A stretch of DNA of 64,000 bases from the NCBI GenBank assembly GCA_035582835.1, contig JAYKAV010002596.1, positions 421,376-485,375 on the forward strand, given 5' to 3'. This DNA is from Phoebastria nigripes (Eukaryota; Chordata; Aves; Procellariiformes; Diomedeidae). Below are positions 45,353 through 58,580 of this stretch, piece after piece. Position 1 is the first letter of the stretch. Each line of letters opens with the position of its first letter. The notes beneath the pieces were generated by a model that had not been told where the DNA came from, ran no database searches, and worked only from the letters and a program-made list of their open reading frames with translations. Made by a program: the position numbers and the translations under genes.

Positions 45353-48300
45353 TTTCTCCACCTACTTCTTATTGTATTTCGTTCACACTATCATATTTCT
45401 TTAGTATTTCTTTGTAATCTCCTCCCACTCTATATGTTTTTTCTTCTTCTATTCACCCTGTCAGGAACAGTTCAGGAACTTCTTCCAAATGCTAAGTAAT
45501 CAGAATTCATACCTAAGCACAGGTCTTTTAAAGGTGCCTGCCACTGCTTTATCTGGCATAGCCTATCTGCTTAGCCTTCAAATACCAATTCTCATTTTCA
45601 TACTCTCTTGATCTTTGATACTGTCTGGATTTTCTTGAAATGTTGTGCTCAGCTATATCCGTACAATCTCATTTACATATTTGGTTGTGATTACGCTTCT
45701 GAAATGAATCTATTACTGTCAATGCTATTGCTACATAAGGAACACCAATTTAGGCATTCCTAAAATGCATATATTTACCTATGACTGAGTGGTTCAGAGT
45801 GTTTATGTTATCTGTTTAGATTATAAAAGCAGTTGAAGGATGGAGAGACATACCTTGGAAAGGTGATTCGGTGTTCTAGCAGTTTGATCAGTGAGCTTGC
45901 ACCAGTTACTCATCAGAAATGTTAGCTGTGAGTCTGATTTCCCACTCTATCTGAAATTCTTGCCAAAACAAATGCCTTTTCCACCAGGCTGTGGCAAAGC
46001 AAAGAATAAGAAGGACAAAAAGCTCTGTTGGGTTTTGCCTGGGACAGTTAATACCTAAAGATGTGATAGTCAGAGGCAATAAGCCTAATAGAATAGCAAA
46101 GTAGCAACCCAGAGATATATAATAATATGGCACTTTTCTAGCAGTGTGTATTTACATTCTGGTCCTGAAGACAGAACTAAGCATACATTTGAGTCAGTAA
46201 AGGGTCAGAACCCAAACCAATTACACACTAAGCCACACCAAAAGGAATTGAGGGATAGTAATTGAGCTAAAGAGCTAGTCTTTCTTTTGCTTATTTCTTC
46301 ATTGTTCCTTGCCCAGGAGAAGGAATAGGAAGGAGTATATGGTTAAAAGACTCATATAAGAAGTGAAAACTATGGGCTTGAGACACCTTAAGAAAGGGAT
46401 GAAAACTGAAGTCTAGTCTCCAACTTTTTGCGGTGCTTTATGTTCGTATAGGCAGTAGTGTTTCTCTAGCCTGTAATGTTAATGAAAGAAACCATACCTA
46501 ATGTGCTTTTTTTGTTGAATTCAATATATTTTAGTAGGTTCAGATCATATCAGAACTCTCTTGGGACTTTGAAATTTTCTCTAAGCTCTGTCTGAAGGTA
46601 ACAGCAGAACTGAAACACCTAAATGTTTAGTGCCTCTATTCATTGAAAAAAAAAAAAGTAAAAACAAAAAAATTATCCTAGGTGCCTACAACTCTTGCTG
46701 GTCTGAAATGTTAATGCTGACTGAATTACAGACCTCCCCTGGCGAACACATTAATGTAAAGTTGGAATTTTCTTTTCCAGGGATCTAACTGCATACATTT
46801 CTTGGACTTGTTTCAGAGGCCTTAATCAGATACTCAGAACCTCAACCGTCAAAGAGGAAACACAATGTGATGTCATATTTGATACCAAATAAGTGTTATG
46901 ACTTCAAATCTCTGCTTGTTGCCTGACTTGTGTGCCAGGCTGCAAGAATTTTCAGCTTGTCAGAACTTGTACTGCATAAGATGCTGAACTGCATGACATT
47001 TTCTATTAATTTCCAGCACAGTACATCCTGCTTGTATGCAGTCCATTATTATACAAATTTAAGGGTTGTTTTTCAATTATTTAAAGGACATCTGTGCAAA
47101 CTAAGAATATGCTTAAAAGGAACAGTACTATCTTCCAGTTTAACAGAGCTGCTGCTTTACTGTCTTACCTCTTGCTAAGGTCATAGGTTGCCTTCAGTTG
47201 CCTCCCTGATCTCCCGCCTTCCTGTAGGGTCAGAAGTGTGTCGCTTAACTCTTCTGTGCTTTGTTGCCAGAGAAAAAAAAGAGAGAGAAAGAGACAGTCA
47301 CTATTATACATGCCATAAGTTTTAAACCTTGCATGGAACTTCATAACAATTCTATGCTTTCTTTGTGATTAGATGCTGCCCAGTAATCTAATGAAGCATG
47401 TGAATGAAAATTAGTACCTCTAGTATCTTATTTGTCTTCTAGCCATTTGCTAAGTGTTTTTGTCAACTAGACCAACTTTATAGATTTAACTTACTATTTA
47501 CATAACTCATCAAGGAAGACCAGAAGGATATAGTATTGAGAGACATGTATATAAAAGTGAACTGGAAATGAGGATAACTGGTTGGACAAGAGGCTGATAT
47601 GACTAGGCCTCCCCTACTTCTGGTAGGGATATGTGTGAAGGTACTTTACATTTGTTCTCCATGTGATCAGTAGATCTGATGTTTCTGGGAAGAGTCAGAT
47701 TTAATTCTATGCACAAACTGCTGGACAATGCATGTGTAGAAATTCCACTGAGCATTTCTGGGAAACATTGGTTTTACTGTGATGCTAGGCAATGACTGCT
47801 TGGTTTAAAGACTAAATAAACAATTTTTTTGAGTTCTCTGGATTGATGTCAACACCCTGTAAGAACTTTGGTTGTCACACCATGATATATGCATAAAATA
47901 TATTCAACAGGACTTCCAAGTTTTACTGCAGTCGTCACCAGAATTTCTGATATATGAAGCTTTACTGGGGACAGCTGACCTCTTCTGGTCATCTGACTAA
48001 GAAAATCTCATTGCAAGGCAGCTCTATATATAGCAGAGTGATTAATGTAGCAAGGGACATTTAGAGAACTTAAATTTAGGAAAAGCATTTATCTAGTTAG
48101 GCAAGAGCTTATTGCATTTTTCAGTTTNCTCTTCTGTGATATCATTCATTTCTCTACATTCTTCAGGACAGGACCTATACATTTTTTTGACTGGAAAATG
48201 GCCAGTCAAAAATGTTTTGGGTGCCAAAGTATTTAATATTTATGTCAGGATAAATATTAGTAATGACAGGTTAAAATAAAATGTGAGAGTGGTTATTAGA

Positions 48301-48603
48301 CTCGCATGTCAGGGGAAAACTAAGAAAGATGATTGAGTTAATACTGTAAGGTAGGACTAAGAACTTCCTGCATGACATGTCCACAATCACAGCAATGACA
48401 CTCATTTATCTGGGATCTCTTTGGAACAAAAAGTGCTGTATTCTGCATATAATTTTAAATCATATACATTGCTTGCTATAAATGAAGATTGATTTGATTT
48501 CTTTTGGGAATAACGCAGCATAAAACAGCCTTAAACTAAAGTTGAGAATATGTTGAGAACAACTGAATGCACAGAAAAAAAAGCTTGTTTGGTTTTTTTC
48601 TCT

Positions 48604-48605
<2 letters not shown>

Positions 48606-48645
<40 letters not shown>
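48606..48645. repeat. Poly-T run, 40 bases
   Basis: An uninterrupted run of 40 T bases, the longest homopolymer in the window. It could be the tail of a minus-strand retroposon, but the sequence to its right has no recognisable source gene; its length may also be unreliable. Confidence 0.9.
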
Positions 48646-48646
<1 letters not shown>

Positions 48647-50910
48647 TGGAACTACTTCTGTTACAGTATCCAATCATTCCTTTAAAACTTTTGTAAATCT
48701 TGTAATAAAATGCCAGTTTAATAGAACTTGCAGAAAAGTAGATAAAATACACAGTCATCAGAGGTGTACATTTAAAAGTTGACTTAATCAGCTAATTAAT
48801 ATTTGAAACCTTGAAGGTGGTTTCCATCCAGTAAATATGCAGTAACAACAGTTTGGGAGAAGACTGTTTCGATGTTTAAGCTATAACTGGTTGGCGCTGT
48901 GCAACATCAGCCTTTTACATAACATAATGCCCAATTTCAGCTGGCTCCTATGAAGGCTCATAGGTTGTATCTCTTCCAGTAAATAAAGGGGCAAGGCCCT
49001 GTTTGCTTGTTAGAGAACAAGTGATCCGTTCTAATTCACCTCCATACGGTTATATTCTCTTCCACGGTAAAACAAGGTAGCTTCATTCATGCTACCTACC
49101 TTTTGGCCCATTATTCTCCTGAGCCACNCTCAGGTATTGTCTGGGAGACTGAGATTTGGTGTGGGATAAATCATGCGAGTGAGTGCCCTAACAATTAAAC
49201 CATAAGAGCGGTTGTTCACCAGTCTTTGACCTAGTACAGCATTTCGCTCTGTTTATTTCATTAGTATAAATGTCAGCTTGAAAGTCACTTTGAATCAAGA
49301 AAGGAATTAGTGATGAAATATATTTGACACAGTCCTTGTTATATACATAAAAAGAACAAAATTTAGTTCTTCAGAACATGCAGCATAAAGGAAGCCAAAA
49401 TCATCTTCCTGGATTGCAAACCAAACCTGTCTTTTTTTTTCCCCCAGAACACTGTGCACTTTCTCATCTTCTTTTTCTTCTCTACTTGCCTCTGTACTTC
49501 TCTTGCTGCTTTTTGCATTGCTCCCACATTCAGACATATCCATCTCCATCATTTTTAATATCACATTCTACTGAAACTTCTTTTTCTTCATATACTTAGT
49601 TTTCTACCAGCTTCACACTCTGTTCACTTCTTGTGTGGTTGCAGCCATTGTTTCATCTATCCTTTTTTACAAAGAAGCCTAATCACTTCTTAAATATATC
49701 TCCAGCAAAGGATAGATTGCGTATTCTCCAGTTTCAAAGAGACTTGTGATTGCTTATAGCTCAGAGATACTCCTGCTGCTAGAAACCAAATTCTTTGTCA
49801 TAATACATAGTTGAATGTAGGCATTTCCTATGCTTGATGTCTTCGAAAACTGCATTTCCTGCTGAGAGAAGTCACTCTTTTTACTACAAATTTCTTTTAT
49901 GTGATAAAGTTTGCTTAAAAGCATCCAAGCACTTCCCAGAAGCAAGTGTTTAAAGGCAGAATACAATAAAAAAAGAGAATTTCAGCTGGCAACTTCCACT
50001 ACTGGGAAAAAAAAATCTAAGCTGTGGGGCCACACATCCTAGAATATTAAAAAGACTTAATCAAGGCAAACCAGCTGTGAATCAAGGCTGTAATTCTGCA
50101 GGAACATATAGGGACACAGTAAAAAACAAACCAAAGCAATAAACAAATCATAAACAAAATATTGCTTTTTGTTTAAAAACTTGGCTCAGAGTAGCTATGT
50201 ATAAAACTAGTAGCTATGTATAAAATTAGATTATACCGGAATATTCACTAAAGTGATTTAGATTTCTCTAAACCTGCAAGAGTTTTGTCTTTAAATAAAA
50301 AGAAAACCAAAGTGTTATAATTGTTTCTAGGATAGTAGAAAATTTTATCAACAGGCTAATCCAGATAATTCCTACTGCAACTGTTGTATAAAGAACAAAT
50401 GATCATCACTAAGAAGAATTTCGTAACATCTCAGAAAGTGCAAACAAACCTGTTTAGAGTAACCATTAAGGAACACAGTCACTGCGATGCAGCCCAGCGA
50501 TCAAATGCCCAGGAGGGAAGGCCATTGTGATCTAAGGAACCTCAATCCATAGAATTCCAGACAGAAACATTGGACAAGTGTTTGCAGGATATTTGTCTGT
50601 ATAATAGTCCTTTTAAGAAAAGTCAGGTTGCCTGGGAAGATTATTTGGTAACTTGTAGCTGCCACAATAACACATGCCTCCCCTTGTGGATCCTATTGTA
50701 TGTCAGAACGTGCACAACTGATGAATTAAGGCATGTCGAACACTTGGTTCAGAAACTAGTGACCCAGCCCAAAATTAGGCATTTTCAACCAAAATTCAGG
50801 AAAAGAATATGAGTCCAGTGTTCTGAAAGGACAGTTTAAAACTATTTCCAAGGCCAAAGTTTAGAACATTATGAGTCAAGCCTCTAAATGTATGAAAAGG
50901 CTTAAAAATA

Positions 50911-50937
50911 ATGAATGAATGAATGAATAATGAATAA
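50911..50937. repeat. (GAAT)n microsatellite
   Basis: About six GAAT units with one break. Confidence 0.85.
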
Positions 50938-51066
50938 ACAAATTAATTGATAATAGCTCTTTTTTATGACTTCTAGTTTTGGACCTCCAACCTTATATGT
51001 GAGTAATCATTTAAGACCTTTTCTTAAATGATTAGAAGCTGAGAGAACTGCACATCTATCTCAAAA

Positions 51067-51565
51067 AATAGAATAGAATAGAATAGAATAGAATAGTTCC
51101 AGTTGGAAGAGACCTACAATGATCATCTGGTCCAACTGCCTGATGACTTCAGGGCTGACGAAAAGTTAAAGCATGTTATTAAGGGCATTGTCCAAATGCC
51201 TCTTAAACACTGACAGGCATGAGGCCTCAACCACCTCGCTAGGAAGTCTGTTCCAGCGTCTAACCACCCTCTCAGTAAGTGTTTCATCACGTCAAGTCTG
51301 AACCTCCCCTGGCGCAGCTTTGAACCATTCCCATGCGTCCCATCACCGGATACCAGCGAGAAGAGATCAGCACCTCCCTCTCCACCTCCCCTCCTCAGGA
51401 AGCTGTAGAAAGAATGAGGTCGCCCCTCAGCCTCCTCTCCAAACTAGACAAGCCCAAAGTCCTTAGCCGCTCCTCATAAGACATGCCTTCCATCCCTTTC
51501 ACCAGCTTTGTTGCCCTCCTCTGGAAACATTCAAGGACCTTCACATCCTTTTTAAATACCGTTCA
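51067..51565 (-). mobile_element. CR1 LINE, 3' end with GAATA tail
   Basis: About 500 bases of CR1 3' end on the minus strand. Reading right to left, it covers the end of ORF2 (the region of '[19 protein letters not shown]', frame-broken) and the 3' UTR. The left end has about six GAATA units (51068-51096) in place of the usual octamer. It is more diverged from the other copies than they are from each other, so it is another CR1 subfamily. Confidence 0.92.
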
Positions 51566-54500
51566 AACAATGGAAATGTAAGTTATTAAAAGAAAGACAG
51601 CATTGTTGTCTAAAGACTTGTTGGCTCAAATGAAAGAACACAACACCCCTGTATAGTACATCCAATAAGAAAATATATGCATATTCAGTCTTATTAATAT
51701 TCACTGTATAATCTGCAGGAGCTGGTAGACTCCCTTGGAGTCTAAAAATATTTTTTAGACAAAAATATGGAAATGAAACTGATTTTTCATAGGACATCTC
51801 TCTTCATTAATTTTCTTATTTGTCTAGAGTACCAGTATACTTATAATTCTACCAACAGTTGTGGAATATTGAGTCTTAGGCTCAACAAGCAAGAGATCTG
51901 AAGTAAGAAATCAGTAGATTTCCACTACATTGTTTCCCCTTACAAACTCATTTCATTCCTCTGAAATCTTTCTGTTAAAAATGGGTTGATAGTGTTGTCT
52001 GGCTTGTTCCTATGTGCAGTGTGAGATCAATAAACTCGAAAGGTTGGATATTTATCCATAGAATCAGAATTGCAGTTTGCTTTATGGGGTTGACTGCAAT
52101 TTATCACCCACAATATTTCTCATCCATATTCTGACTGGAACTTACTTTTAGGAGACTATGTAGCTGGTCTTGTGTGACAACACTTTCTCAACTATATTGC
52201 AAAGAAAAGGGAGATTTTCATTGATGCATGGTCTTGGCATACATAGATGACAGATTTATTTATTTTCTTTTTTGCATTAAAAAAATAGAAGTTATAGAAA
52301 TAAGACATATTGGTTAGGGACAGAGATTTACTGCAAAGTGTTGTTGGGCAGCGTATTCTCTACTCTTTCAGCCTTTTCCAGATGTGGTTGACAACACCTC
52401 TTCCCTAGGGCAGCAGCACTCCAGCAATGCAGCAGCAGCAGCTGGTGGAACTTGGACATATTTGCTATCATTTGACATTCCCCTCCGAGAGGCATCCAGG
52501 TGCCTTTTTTCCAATTGTTTGCTCTCTCATTCTTAACTTGCATAGACATTCTGGTACAAGTATTAAAAACACATGAGTTTAAAAAGAAAAATAAAAATTG
52601 AGTTTTGGATCTTCACAGATTAAGTGACATCACGCATGCAAAACCTTACCCTTTTTGTTTTAAAACAGTAGTGAAGATGTTTATTCCAACTTACTCTGTG
52701 TAGATATTGTTATTTAACATTATTATACTTTGAAATAAAACTCAAGTTTTAAGATAGTAATTGATATTTCACACAGCAGTTACTAGTTACCTTTCTTCAT
52801 TTGAACAAAACCATTTAAAATGATGGCATTTCAACTCACTGAGAGTTAGAAAGTGTATGATAGTTATCAGAAAGGAAGACTGGAAATGCAGAAAGATGTA
52901 TTAACAATGCATTTTCAATGGAAATTCATTATTTGTTGTATCAATAATGAAATATAATTTAAATTAATGTTTAAAGTTATGCAACATCAATGAAAGGTGT
53001 ATAAAACCTACATATTTGTAGGGCAATCTAGTCATAATCCATGTCTATTTGACAGTGATAAAAGTAAATTGTCACTTTAAAAATGTATGAGAAACTTATT
53101 TTTTTAACCTAATAAAGTTTAATTGAAGTATTACAACTTAGATTTTGTCAACGTATTTGAACATCAACATATATCTTTAGTTGAATGACAGTCTTATTCA
53201 GCATGTTTTCAAGTGCATAACTAGATACAGTATTTGGATCAGAAATCCAATTAGCTGTAAATTAGAATTCATGAATCAGTTCTTAATGTTGCTACTTAGA
53301 TAAAAGATGACATCTCATCATATTTTTGGCCCAACAAGGGGATTTCATAAGATAATCAGTTTTACTGAAATTTATCTTGTTCTGACCAAAAATATGGCCC
53401 ACACTTGAAAGGACCAGACCTCCATTCAGGGAAAGTGATTTATTTCTTGCTTAGAGTGAACAGTGTTGTTTTCAGGGATATAACCATCCATTAGATGTAA
53501 GTTGAAATGGCATTCAGGAAAACAATAATTGAAATACATGTCTCATTTTTCCTGTAAGACACAACTTCAGTTCCATGTGTTCTGGTACTGTTGTTATTTT
53601 CCTTCATAAATGTTCCATCNGTCTGGGGAGTAAGCGTATTTATTACTTTTCAGTTAATGAATATTTGGTTTTTGTTATATATATAATTATTGAATGAATT
53701 AATTAAACTGCCTCTAATCTGTCTTTCTCACTTTTTTCTTCATATTTTATGAAATAAGTTCTTAAACTGGAAGGCCCCACAGAATGAATCCCAAGGATGG
53801 AAATGCTGCCAGACATGAAGCTAATGGGAGAGAAGTGAGATACGTAACTGGGATACGGCCAGGGCATGGCATGGGATGATGAGCAGGTTATCACCTGCCT
53901 AGGGGTAGACTGGCACAAGGAACAGACCTAGTTTGAGAACCAACATCTTACAATGAAGTAAGAAATACCAGAACTAGCTAACAAGTTTATAGTACGCTTG
54001 CTAGTCCAATTTGAAGCCCAGGGTAGAGTATTTTGCTTCCATTACCCAAACTGTCTCACTTAAAGCTAAATCAATTATCTGCATAATATGACAATTGGTA
54101 ATTTTTTTTCTAGGTATTTTTGCCTTTTTTTCACCATGATCAATTTATTTTTAGGATTTTTTTGCCTTTGCTTCACTGTTTCTTTTTGAAGCATTTATAG
54201 AGTTAATCATCAAATTTAAGGACCTTTCACTTTTACTTTTTTTAAAATTACTTTGTCTGCCACCATCCTCCATGAGTGGAAGAGCAAGGATTATATAAAG
54301 CTGGCCTAGACATCCAAGAGTCAGAGATAAAAGCAGGAAACACTCAAGGATTAACACTTTAACATGAATTTTTAATGTAAATGAAATAGGAGTCTAATAG
54401 GTATTCTTGTTCTTGCACAAATTTATTAAGCTTATTTGGTGTCTCAGCTAAAATTTGTACATAATCATAACTGTCATAAAGAGATTTTGTATATATTAGA

Positions 54501-56660
54501 AAACTTTTAAAGATGTTAATGAAACTTTTCTTATAATCATATTGTCTGTTAACACACATAAACTTCAGAACTTTCATTCATTTTTTTTAACTCCTTCCAA
54601 TCACCCTCTGCTGAATGTCCATGCTTAAAACTGCATATTTAAAATTAAGCTGTATTTTTTAAACACACACCTATACTTACTGCTTTTTTTGTGATATTTT
54701 CAGTAATATTGGTTGTATTTCAGAAATAAATGTACTCTTTTTTTGAAATCTATCCCTGTTTTTTGATGTAACTATATAAAAGTTATAATAATATAATTAT
54801 ATTATTAGTTCTAACTGAATTTTTCTTGTAAGGTTTCATTACTCTTTCTGTTTTTAACACAGTACATGTGAACAGTAGATTTTTACAATTTAAAAGGATA
54901 TTCCACCTGATCTTTTTCTCATTGATTATCTTATTGCTTAACTTTCTCTTTAAAAAACAGTCTTAACTCCTTGACACAAACTTTTTAAAGAACTACTTTT
55001 CTTAACATTTTCATTTTTCTGTTACATCATTTCCATGGTCTGTGCATTCTTGCATTTTTGTATTTGAATCCTGTCAGTAACTTAATGTCTTTTAAACAGG
55101 GCTGAAACTCCTCGCTCTTACTACATTCAGATCCAGGAATATGGATGAAATTATGCAAATAATGGTTTCCGGTTTTGAGTGGCTTAATTTTTAAAATAGA
55201 ATATCTCATTTTTGAGACTATGATTATTTTTTTTTTACATTTGTTTGAAAGTACTCATATCAAGTAATGCTTTGGAAAATCACTTTTTTAGATTTATTTT
55301 CTTCTCTTGGGTTTACTATAAATGTACATATACTTTGAAGAAGAAAAGAAATAATTTCTTCTAAATCTTGCTTCTGAATTATATATTCCTTTATAAAGAA
55401 AACATGGAACTCAAAAGATGTATATGTGTAAATCATGTTAAACTTTTCAAAGCAACTACAGCATATAGGTTCTAATACAATATTTGAGCTTTTTAGCTCA
55501 TTGAGAAGTACAACATGCTTTTATACAGTTTTGCAAATAAGGATCTTAGAACAGTATGTACTAGTAAAACCTTTTCATCTGAGGTTGTTCAGAACTTTAA
55601 GTATGGCCCACCTTACATATTTCTTTCCAAAGACACAAAGTGCCTCAGAGTAGGAAAGTGATCGAGTGTGTTTTTAGTGTCAGTGAGAGAGACTCAACTT
55701 TTCTAGCTTGAAAAATAAAGTTTATAACCCTCGGCTCCCCTGAATTTCTCAGCTGAGTAAAAGGTCCTTTAACATTCATGAAATAATCTATGTGTGCTCA
55801 CAGAAAAAGAGAGCTTGACATGTCAAAGTATTTACAGAAATAAGTTATGCCATGAAAAAACATGTTGAAATTATATCATGTATATCTAACTAATCTTGAA
55901 AAACATTGTAGAAAAGACTGTACATTAATTATTTTGTTCATCCAGTGAGACAGCTGGCAAATCTGTGGTAAAGAGAATTTAAGGTCAAACGTCTAATTTA
56001 GGTGACAAACTTAAAAAATCCTTAACTAATAAATAAATAAATAAAACCTAATAAATAGTGAGGACAATGTGCTTTGGAAGGATTATACAGTACATTTAAT
56101 TAAAAATAACACGAAGATAACCAAGCTGAAATATTAAGCAAAGGTGTCTTTTTGAACTTCCCCTCTCATGTGGTTCTTAAGAACCTATTTCTCTGCTTGG
56201 GATCTAGATCCTGGAATATTCACCTAAAGGTAGGGACTTAATTTAGATATTCTCATCCATCAAGAACAGCAGCACTGTCACCTACCTCTGCACAATTATC
56301 TGTTGATTATAGTGGGATACTGGAGTATTAATCTGCATGTCTTTACTCTAAAGTCAATTCCATGACATTCCTGTCCTTCTCCTGTTCAAAAGTGATGAAA
56401 ATTAAACAGGGAAAGGGACGCAAAATGCATAAGCTGGAACAAAGGAAATCTCAGCCATCACAGGCTTCCTAGAATACAGAGATGAGAGAACAGGATAGTG
56501 TCCATCTCTACGTTATTCTCTTTTCACAGCTGAATATGTTGAAAATATTTTTAAGAGAAAGTCTTAGGATGTTTTTAACTGATTTTTTTTTTTCCATTCC
56601 TTTTTTTTCATTGCTTCCCCTCATCCTCCCATTGTGGGCTGATGTGTTTGCTTGCTGCAG

Positions 56661-56719
56661 TTTTGGACATTTGGACAAAAAAGAATTTGTAGCAAAGTGG
56701 TTCTGTGGTATCTGTAAAG
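56661..56719 (+). other. Exon-like patch (weak)
   Basis: Pyrimidine-rich sequence ending TTGCTGCAG precedes 59 bases, followed by a good donor AAG|GTAAAT. Only one frame is open across it (FGHLDKKEFVAKWFCGICK). It is not in phase with the candidate exon at 58280. I do not recognise the peptide, and chance is a fair explanation. Confidence 0.15.
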
Positions 56720-58279
56720 GTAAATACTGATTGAAGAGAGTGACAGGAAATGTTTTACTCTTCTCTGGTTAATCTGTAGGCAAATGATCAAGTTTCTTAT
56801 CTTTGCAAAACAAGTTGTGACAGTCTACTAAAAGTTATTGTCCTCTAATTATAGGCCTCAGATGTATGTGCTATATTCTTGAAACACCCTTTTTTTTTTC
56901 CCCCTCTTGTCATAATCTTATAGACCTAACAGACTCAGATTTCTCACTGGTTTCCAAAATAGATTTTGAAATTTCTCCAACAAGGATTCCTTGTCACTTT
57001 GTTGTATCAACCAGTGTATTCAAAAAAACCCTAGGAAAAATATAATAGTCACTAAGTCAGACAGAAATTGACGTTTAGTGAATCTGTATGTGCTCCTCAG
57101 TGGGAAAATGCCTAACACTTTTTTTTTTTTTTTTAATGAGAATAATTGTCTTTTAGAACAGCTAGTAAAGAGATTTCTCTTCTCACAGTAAATTCACCTT
57201 CCTTCCACCTTAGGGGACAGAGAGCAAGACATATAAAATATGATGGTATAGTTGAGTTATGAAGACTGCCTGAATACTGGAAATAGTAATTTCTCCTAAA
57301 CTCTTGTTATGATTCTCTCTCATGAGACTTCTCTCAGCTCTGAGGGACGTAGCACAGAGAAGATCCGGAGGCTCTAGATTGCTAGAAAAAGCCCCACAAC
57401 TAATTCTGAGCAGAAACAAAGTCTCAAGGCTCTTAGAAATATGCACTTGCTTTTGACACAGTTGGAGACATTTATCATACTGTCTGAGGAATTACTTTGG
57501 CTTAGAAATGGGCAGGAGGATGTGGTGCTCAGAACCAAAATTACTTTTTAGCAGTGTTGACAGTTGAGTCTTCAGTAATGGTCACTTTTGGCCTTAGACA
57601 CCTAATAATAATGTGTCTCCTTTACGGTCCTTTTATAATTTTAATTTCTGTTCTTGACAAAGTGAAGTTCATCACAGAAGCCATGCCTATCTTTTCACTC
57701 ACTTTTGTGTATGGGAGTGGGGTGGGAGGGAAGGATTTCACTGTACCAAATCCCACAACGCATGACAGACCCTCCATGGTGTGAATGTCAACATTTTTCT
57801 GGAAGTCACAAAAATGGCAATTTTAGAAGGGAAAGGGGTGTTTGAAATTATGTAGGATTGCAGAATAGACTGAAAATGAAACTAAAAAACACCATCAAAG
57901 CATGTCATACAAAACAGTAACCAAAGCAGTAAGGAAAAGATAGCCACATCCTAAAACTGAATGAAGAAAAATTAAACATGTCCTGGTAATTTCAATCTAT
58001 GAGCTGTGGAGAGGAAAAAAACCCAACCAGTACTGATACCGAATATCAATACACCTACTTTTATGGAGGAGGAAATTTATACACAGTAGGTATAACTAGT
58101 TTCCTGTAAAAGTAAGAATCTGTTATGCCAAGGATGAAAATGTCTCAGTGGCAGGGAACAGCAGAAACAATTATTAAAGGAAAACACTTAAATTAAAATA
58201 GATTGTTGTAATTCAGGTGAAAACTTGAAAGAACTTTCTGAACTGATTCTGCTATTGTCCTTTCTTTTCTCTTACTCAG

Positions 58280-58580
58280 GTTCAGCAAGTTCTTTATGAC
58301 AGAATGATAAAAAGTGAGTTTAGTTTGTTTCTTTGTTTAATATAAAGAGGTAAAAGCGTCCTCACCGTTTTCCAGCATATACCTAAAATCAACATACAGT
58401 CTTTTATATGTTATACTTATAACTCACATAATGCACCGAGTAACAAAGGCATTTAATGATAGTTCTTAACTGAAAGAAAAAAGAGTGATTTTCACAATGT
58501 AAAAGGATATTAGATGTAATAAAACTTGTTCTTTTCTAGAGCAAAAGAAGAAAAAGAATGAGAAATGTGATGGACTTTGA
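58280..58580 (+). other. Candidate pair of terminal host exons
   Basis: A pyrimidine tract of about 20 bases ending TTACTCAG, with a CTGAT branch-point-like word 32 bases upstream, precedes a 34-base segment (58280-58313) followed by GTGAGTTT, a strong donor. After 226 bases, CTTTTCTAG at 58531-58539 precedes a second segment. The frame VQQVLYDRMIK passes in phase across the junction into a lysine-rich stretch and ends at TGA 58578-58580. Four good signals in the right order are suggestive, but the peptide is short and I cannot assign it. It could be the end of a host transcript or a coincidence. Confidence 0.25.

Larger units (their letters stand above)
44191..51066. other. Non-coding AT-rich stretch
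   Basis: No gene is recognised. Simple repeats include GT repeats (45325-45352), a 40-base T run (48606-48645) and GAAT units (50911-50937). ORFs are all under 90 codons and unrecognised. Confidence 0.6.

Noticed and set aside
48531..48782. ORFs with a poly-Lys or poly-Phe run
   Set aside because: Produced by the 40-base T run.
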